Shown piece by piece: positions 58,801 through 64,000 of a DNA stretch of 64,000 nucleotides. The translations under genes and the position numbers were made by a program. The notes beneath the pieces were generated by a model. That model saw nothing but the letters and a program-made list of their open reading frames with translations. It ran no database searches and was not told the DNA's origin. The DNA comes from Nematostella vectensis (Eukaryota > Cnidaria > Anthozoa > Actiniaria > Edwardsiidae), in the NCBI RefSeq assembly GCF_932526225.1, contig NC_064036.1, forward strand, positions 1,178,001 to 1,242,000, read 5' to 3'. Position 1 is the stretch's first letter. Every line of letters begins with the position of its first letter.

Positions 58801-61665
58801 ACCTAAAATTCTGCAAATAATTTCATTCTCAGTAACTACTATTCCCAGAACGTGACCAATGAGATGGTTCTAATGGCACAGCAGCTAAGTTACAGGCAAC
58901 CCATTGAAATAAGAGAAAATAATTACAAGGGAGACTTTTTGATGGCACTCACACGCCAGACAGACAGCCTTCTGCAGGAGACGTTTATCCGATCGGTATC
59001 CCGGCTTGATGGGGGTGAGTGCGACTGTGTTGTGTTCTTGAATAGCAGGGCCGTAGCAGGGGGCGGGGGGCATGTTTCCCCCAATATATTTTAAAAATAT
59101 CAGAAAATAACCAGTAGGGGCGTGACTGTCCCCCCCCCCCCCAATATTTTCCTAATGTTTCTGTATTGTGCCCCCCTCCACATCTAACGTGGCCTTCTAC
59201 AGCTCTGAATAGGTATTATCCATGCTCGGAAATAAAACGAGAATCTACTTGTGTATATCTTCAGGCATACGGGTAATATAGTTAAAGGCCATAATATAAA
59301 TGCATCGGCATCAGTTTGTATTTTGTCAGGCGAGCGTTTAGAACCAATTTAGCGCGGACGTAACCGAATGATATAATAATGCGTTTGCATGCACAACAGG
59401 TCATGGGTGAGCGAGTCGAAAAACAGTAGAAAATCCCTTTCAGTTATAATGCAACAGAGGAGGTCGGGCGTGATCTTGTGTCGATTCATCGGCTAAAGAC
59501 ACTAAATTAGAGCAGTCGCACTAGGTAAAACACATTTTCATTTGCTAACAAAATGGCATTTTATAGGTCAGTTCACGGTGAGGCCATTCCTCATAGACAT
59601 AACAGGACGCCCATCGGAAGGGAGCTCAAGCTTCTTCCATCGCAACATCGGTGAATTTTATCACAGCGACCACTACAGATTCTGGGACAACAACCCTCCC
59701 GTCCCAGCGTTATATCTGACCGACACTGGTAACCTTCGTGGCTACATGCGCTACTGCTATCATAATAGTTGTGATGATATGGACTACGTCACGGGGGAAA
59801 GGATACAGTTCCTCAGTAGCATCGCAGATGCACTGGCCGAAACCGCCCGAGATTTTACACAAGAAATCGGTTGCACCAATCGAACAATTGACTGTAAGTA
59901 CTTTTTGTACCACTGGAGAGTTTCACCTAAAGATTTTGTAGGTTTATACTGGACATTTCAGTCGACACAATGTCGACAGAACATCGACGCACATCAAGTG
60001 CGTCCGCCTTTTTAGATACCCGAAAAAACTTTTTCGATGACATAAAGATGTTTCTTATCAACAGCAGCAACATGTACACAAAAGAAATGCTTTTTTAAAA
60101 ACTTGTCGCCGCTTATTTAGCTGGGACTTTAAAGGGGCTACATTACGAGTTTTCCGTGGCCACTAAGGATACGCTGAAGAATGCTACATGACTCTTCACA
60201 CTCGATCACCCACTTGACGCAGTCAAAAATATTATTATTATTATCTTATTATTATTAACGTACTACACCTTAGCATTGCGTGAACAAAGGTTAGAACTTC
60301 GTTCGCAAACTAGATGAAACAGACCATTTGAGTAAGATGCATACCGTATGAGCTTGAAGAACTTTATTCTTTATTATCTTGCAGATGTGCGTGAATACCT
60401 GAACAGAAACAGCGGCGAGTTTACGACCCCAGCCTTCCCTAACCTGTACCCCAACAATGCGGATTGTGTGTGGGTTATAACCGTGGATGCGGGACTAGTC
60501 GTAGAGCTCGTGTTCGTGGAGTTTTTCCTCGAGGATAACGCGTGCATTAGTGATTACGTCGAGGTCAGGAACGGGGCAGATAGATCTGGGTCAATACTTG
60601 GTGAGTTAGTACTGCATATAAAAGAGAGCGCACATTTTAAATACTGAATCCGTCTGCGTGGTTAAGTTATTGCATAGCAGCTCGAGTTTTAGTCGTGCAT
60701 CTTCAAGCATGCACTCATTGGCCTATAGGGAGGGCTATTGGCATGTTCATACTAAACATCACTCCTATATTATCGGTATAGACCATTTTCAATAAATGTA
60801 TACGAGTATAATATCATTTTTTTTCCTCCACAGGTCGATTTTGCGGCAGCTCTCGTCCCACCCTGAGACCGCGTAGTACTGGGCGCAATATGTACATCTC
60901 GTTCCGTTCAGATACATTCGATGCATACAAGGGCTTTAAAGCCGCGTGGAACGCGCGCACTGTTAGCGCAGGTAATGTGCGCAAGTAATAGGCTGAAGAG
61001 GGAGAGGTAGTACGCAAGATGTACTTAATAATGTCTGAGATGGGGGTCAAATAACACAAGAACTGATGGCACACCTACTTATATTTATGAGCCTTCACTG
61101 TAGCAACTCTTCACTGTAACAACTCTTCGCTCTTTTTTAGTTTCTGGATGCGCTTTGAGAACGCCCTGTTGTTGGGTCCTGCTTCAGAGTTACGCACTCA
61201 GTTTCCATGGCGAAATGAATAAGTGTCGTCTCGTATTCGCGAACCCATAATAAGCAGGGAGTGGGGAACGTAACCCCTCCCCCCCAATATTTTCAAAAAT
61301 TAATTGCATGACCAGTAGGGGCGTGGCTGTGTCCCCAAATATTTTCAAAAATTAATAACATGACCAGTAGGGGCGTGGCTGTGTCCCCAAATATTTTCAA
61401 AAATTAATAACATGACCAGTAGGGGCGTGGCTGTGTCCCCCTTTTATTTTTTATGTTTCTGTATTGTGCCCCCAATCTTTCGTCGCCTGCTACGGCTCTG
61501 ATTAGTTAAGAATTTTGTGGTGAATTTTGTTGGTGACGACCTTGTTGATCATTGCTGGCCTCTAACACCCACTCTAACTTTTCAGGTGCTGTTTCCTCCC
61601 CATTCGCAGTTCTTCTACTCGCCTTAACCACCTTCATCACGGCCATCATCAGTCGGACCCCTTAA
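52815..61665 (+). CDS. M28-family zinc peptidase with CUB domain and hydrophobic tail
   Basis: Exons: 52815-52881 (signal peptide), 55203-55401, 56125-56291, 57098-57308, 58833-59014, 59567-59893, 60385-60600, 60834-60971 and 61586-61665. Every phase agrees, giving 528 residues. Peptidase motifs: VLIIGAHYDT (His ligand), PGVDDNGSG (bridging Asp), SDHYRFWDN (Asp ligand) and a C-terminal CYHNSCDD (His). The usual Glu-Glu pair reads FDRKE, so the general-base Glu appears to be Lys. The CUB domain (SGEFTTPAFPNLYP, ADCVW, NACISDYVEVRNG, GRFCGSS) lacks an obvious first Cys. The end (SPFAVLLLALTTFITAII) suggests a GPI signal or membrane tail. Probably a surface ectopeptidase or inactive relative; substrate unknown. 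Confidence 0.9.
54600..54980. repeat. 72-bp G-rich tandem repeat (about 5 copies)
   Basis: Copies of GAGGGGTCCTCACTCATTAT spaced 72 bp (54691, 54763, 54835), the last with an expanded G-run. In intron 1 of the M28-CUB gene. Confidence 0.9.
55505..55735. repeat. 38-bp tandem repeat (about 6 copies)
   Basis: Units with GCGCACCACATGAATGGTGC and CTCGCAGTTATCGATGAAA. Each has a short inverted repeat (GCACCAC/GGTGC). In intron 2 of the M28-CUB gene. Confidence 0.9.
57370..57612. repeat. About 80-bp tandem repeat (3 copies)
   Basis: Copies of AGGCTTGATCAAA and AAGCTACTTGCGCTAAGAAA spaced 78-82 bp. In intron 4 of the M28-CUB gene. Confidence 0.85.
57960..58739. repeat. 58-bp tandem repeat (about 13 copies) ending in a palindrome
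   Basis: Units of GTGGTCCCTAGGTACAGCTT and GTGTTAGTGCATGGCTCAC every 58 bp in intron 4 of the M28-CUB gene. The right end (58703-58739) is an 18-bp perfect inverted repeat around one T. Confidence 0.93.
59046..59207. mobile_element. MITE, short member of the 17223-18080 family
   Basis: Ends CAGGGCCGTAGCAGGGGG and TACAGCTCTG, with AATAG directly repeated on both sides (59041-59045 and 59208-59212). In intron 5 of the M28-CUB gene. Confidence 0.8.
61255..61500. mobile_element. MITE of the same family with three internal 55-60-bp units
   Basis: Internal units AATATTTTCAAAAATTAAT...GACCAGTAGGGGCGTGGCTG and the right end CCTGCTACGGCTCTG match the other members. In intron 8 of the M28-CUB gene. 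Confidence 0.8.
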
Positions 61666-62113
61666 TGGCACTATTTACTATTTAACTAGCCGGTATTATT
61701 AGTAGTTACCGGTAACGAAACATTGCATGCTGCGAATTAAGCACGTCGTTTATGAAGGTGCCTGTCGCGCAGTTAAGAGGTCTGAAGAGGCCTAACAAGG
61801 CTGAGATTAGTGGCAAATCGACAAGAGAACATATCCAGAACATTATGCCTTCTAGGGAGGCTTTATATTACTGGATAATTGACAAAGGAAAGGCTGGGCA
61901 TGTCTCAGTCGTATATTCCCTGGCCAAAGTCAAGTGAAGGGCTTTATGAATATGAGATTCGAACTATCATGGCTATAGGGACAACCTTCCACTAAACTTC
62001 TGTATGAAGAATGATGACGTCCAAGTGCTGTCTTCTTGTCTAGTCGGTGACAAATGAAAAGGATAAAGTAATGTCCGGTTTTATTATTTAATCTTTTAAC
62101 TAATTCTTTTTTA

Positions 62114-62119
62114 AATAAA
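62114..62119 (+). terminator. AATAAA polyadenylation signal candidate (M28-CUB)
   Basis: First clear AATAAA after the stop at 61665, about 450 bp downstream. Between them an open frame (61752-61937) has no recognised features. Confidence 0.35.
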
Positions 62120-62189
62120 GTATTTTTGTCCACTGGAGATGATTTAGCCCTTATTTTAGAAGGTTCCCTGAAATCTGGGAGCAGGCGCT

Positions 62190-62480
62190 TCCCGCTTTAG
62201 GTGGGGGAGGGGGGGGGGCGACCTTTCAACACGAACTGACCCAACTTTTGGCAGCCAAGGAGGAGGGGGGGTGGGGGGGCGACCTTTCAACACGAAATGA
62301 CCCAACTTTTGGCAGCCAAGAAGGAGGGGGGGGAGGGGGGACCTTTCAACACGAACTGACCCAACTTTTGGCAGCCAAGGAGGAGGGGGGGGGGGGGGGG
62401 GGGGGAAGGGGCGACCTTTAACACGAAATGACCCAACTTTTGGCGGCCAAGGAGGAGGGGGGGGGGGGTGATGGTTCGCG
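62190..62480. repeat. 60-bp G-rich tandem repeat (4 copies)
   Basis: ACCTTTCAACACGAA.TGACCC and TTTTGGCAGCCAAGGAGGAG followed by G-runs of 7 to over 20. Rest of 61666-63635: no gene recognised. Confidence 0.9.
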
Positions 62481-63635
62481 CGCGTACCCCCTGTACGCAG
62501 CCGGGGTGTGGTCGCACCTCTGGATCAGAATTTCAGACACGAAGGAAGATTGTTTTTTCACTTTTATTCAAAATTATCTAGGTTTACTCTAAATTATGTC
62601 GATAAATTGTGACCGGGAATACCATCCGATGAGAGCCCGGGCGTATAAAATGTATACTGTTAAATAGATAATTTCTAAATAGAAAATTACGATTTATTTC
62701 TAAATGGTTTGTTTTAAAAGCATTGTCACCACAGCAGTCCCTCCCTTTCACCCTGCTCTGGATTCCCACGTATAACACGTAGTTACGTTCGCTAAACTTT
62801 ATACCTGAATTGTATATAGCTGTTTTTAAAGCCATTAATTACAGTAGTAAGGTGTTAGTTGGACTTGTAGGCTCGCCCAGTAAGGTGTATAGCAAGATTG
62901 TTTTGGCTATTTGTTTGTGTCTTCATGGATGTCTTCCCCTGTGGTTAAAGGGAGATATCACATTACAAAAATCTGCTCGCTGGCCCGTAAGCAGCCCTGA
63001 CAAAAGGACAAAACACCAGGTTTGTTGGTGCTGCGAATTCACCAGCATTTTTTTTGCGATGTGGTTATTCGAGCGATGCATCGCCAACAATGCTGACCGG
63101 AACAAGCTAAAATCCAACCTGCAGTACACAATTCATACGGAATATATATTTTTACCTTTTTAGTGAGTTTCTAGATCAATTTAAAAGTTAAAATTAAAAC
63201 AAGAGTGTCTTACTGAGAAAGTATGGAGGCCACTTCAAAACGTTTTAATTCACTGTAAAATTCTGACGATTTCTCTGGGAGCGCGCGTGGAATTTAAAAA
63301 ATTTGCTAGCCTGATGCACATAGCAAGATAAAAACGCGCGCGCACCTGTCTACCGTGTCGGTGTGAATATTTCGGAAACAATCACAACGACAGAACAAAA
63401 TACTTTTCGACAGGTTCATTAAGTTGCTACGTCGCTACTACTGTATGTGCTAGGCTTGGAGGTTTGCGAGTACTGTTTGCTCATGTAAGAATATGCCGCT
63501 GACATTTAAATAACTGAAAGATGAAAATTATTATGAATTTCATTTAAAAGAAGGTATGCAAACTCCTATAGTCCTTCCAATTAATTTGTTCCTGGTCTAT
63601 GTATTTTTTTTCTGGCTTAAAATTCCCTGGCACTG

Positions 63636-63770
63636 TCACCTCTGGTACCTCTGTAGGAGAGCAGTATGGCACGAATCGCACACACGGACGGGTCTAGCGG
63701 AGGACGGGAGCGGCATGGTGTTACTGGAACAGGGTTGACAAAAAATACCACCGCAGCTACGGCAGTGATG
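63636..63770 (-). CDS. C-terminal FYVE exon of a RUFY-like protein (partial)
   Basis: Only the last exon lies in the window; upstream exons are right of 64000. After an acceptor (TTTTCAACAG) it reads [15 protein letters not shown], then [20 protein letters not shown], and stops at 63636. These are the R(K)HHCR-type basic motif and the last Cys pairs of a FYVE finger, which binds PI3P on early endosomes. FYVE at the extreme C-terminus with [14 protein letters not shown] and LLQR is typical of RUFY (RUN and FYVE) proteins. Confidence 0.82.
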   Translation of the reverse strand, partial: HHCRSCGGIFCQPCSSNTMPLPSSARPVRVCDSCHTALLQRYQR

Positions 63771-64000
63771 CTGTTGAAAATAACCAAAAGGCGCTAAGTG
63801 GTACATAGAGTACACTGTTTCGTCCTGTTCGATGTTACTAATGAAAAATGGATGCGAAACTCCAAACGAAAAAACGCTCGCGGTGCGGTACATAGACATA
63901 AATGTGGATGCGAATCATGCTGTCATGTGATGGAGTTAGCTTAAATATTAACCCGTAGCCATAAAGCGGACTTGCTTGTGGCGCCTGCACGACAACCCGC

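Noticed and set aside
62810..63163. 117-codon plus-strand frame
   Set aside because: No signal, domain, splice or conservation clue; composition like intergenic DNA.

Overview
The window looks like nuclear DNA of an anthozoan cnidarian, most like a sea anemone of the Nematostella type. The evidence is AT-rich, intron-rich genes with GT-AG introns, an astacin protease carrying a C-terminal ShKT domain, LamG/PAN and Ly6/uPAR secreted proteins, and many small DNA transposons, Penelope-like debris and minisatellites. The species is an inference. All exon models here were built by hand from splice signals, reading phase and family similarity.

Layout. 1-5.9 kb: minus-strand DCAF7/WDR68 (8 exons visible, 3' end outside the window). 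9.4-11.7 kb: plus-strand secreted LamG-PAN protein. 11.9-12.9 kb: decayed Penelope-like element with a GIY-YIG remnant. 13.9-19.7 kb: plus-strand astacin-ShKT gene whose frame is broken at least once. 19.7-33.6 kb: three large tandem arrays (22-bp, 1.55-kb and 38-bp units). 33.6-34.35 kb: a structured retrozyme-like element with a well-formed hammerhead ribozyme, then a second copy of the astacin/ShKT terminal exon. 34.85-38.5 kb: minus-strand Ly6/uPAR gene. 39.9-40.5 kb: Harbinger transposase fragment. 44.8-45.7 kb: plus-strand Ly6/uPAR gene. 46.5-47.3 kb: minus-strand small secreted MANSC-like protein. 48.0-52.3 kb: minus-strand STAMBP/AMSH deubiquitinase, complete in 10 exons. 52.8-61.7 kb: plus-strand M28 peptidase-CUB protein, complete in 9 exons. 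63.6-63.8 kb: last exon of a minus-strand RUFY-like FYVE protein.

The genes do not form a pathway. Three are conserved intracellular proteins (DCAF7, STAMBP, RUFY-like) and the rest are lineage-type extracellular or membrane-anchored proteins. The most unusual feature is that several tandem arrays are seeded on splice junctions. The DCAF7 exon-8 acceptor is repeated 3 times, the DCAF7 exon-5 donor about 12 times, the LamG exon donor 5 times in frame, the astacin exon-3 donor about 18 times, and an AG|GTGAGT junction 89 times in perfect 38-bp register. That array, and the hammerhead ribozyme just after it, are the two leading candidates for undescribed biology.
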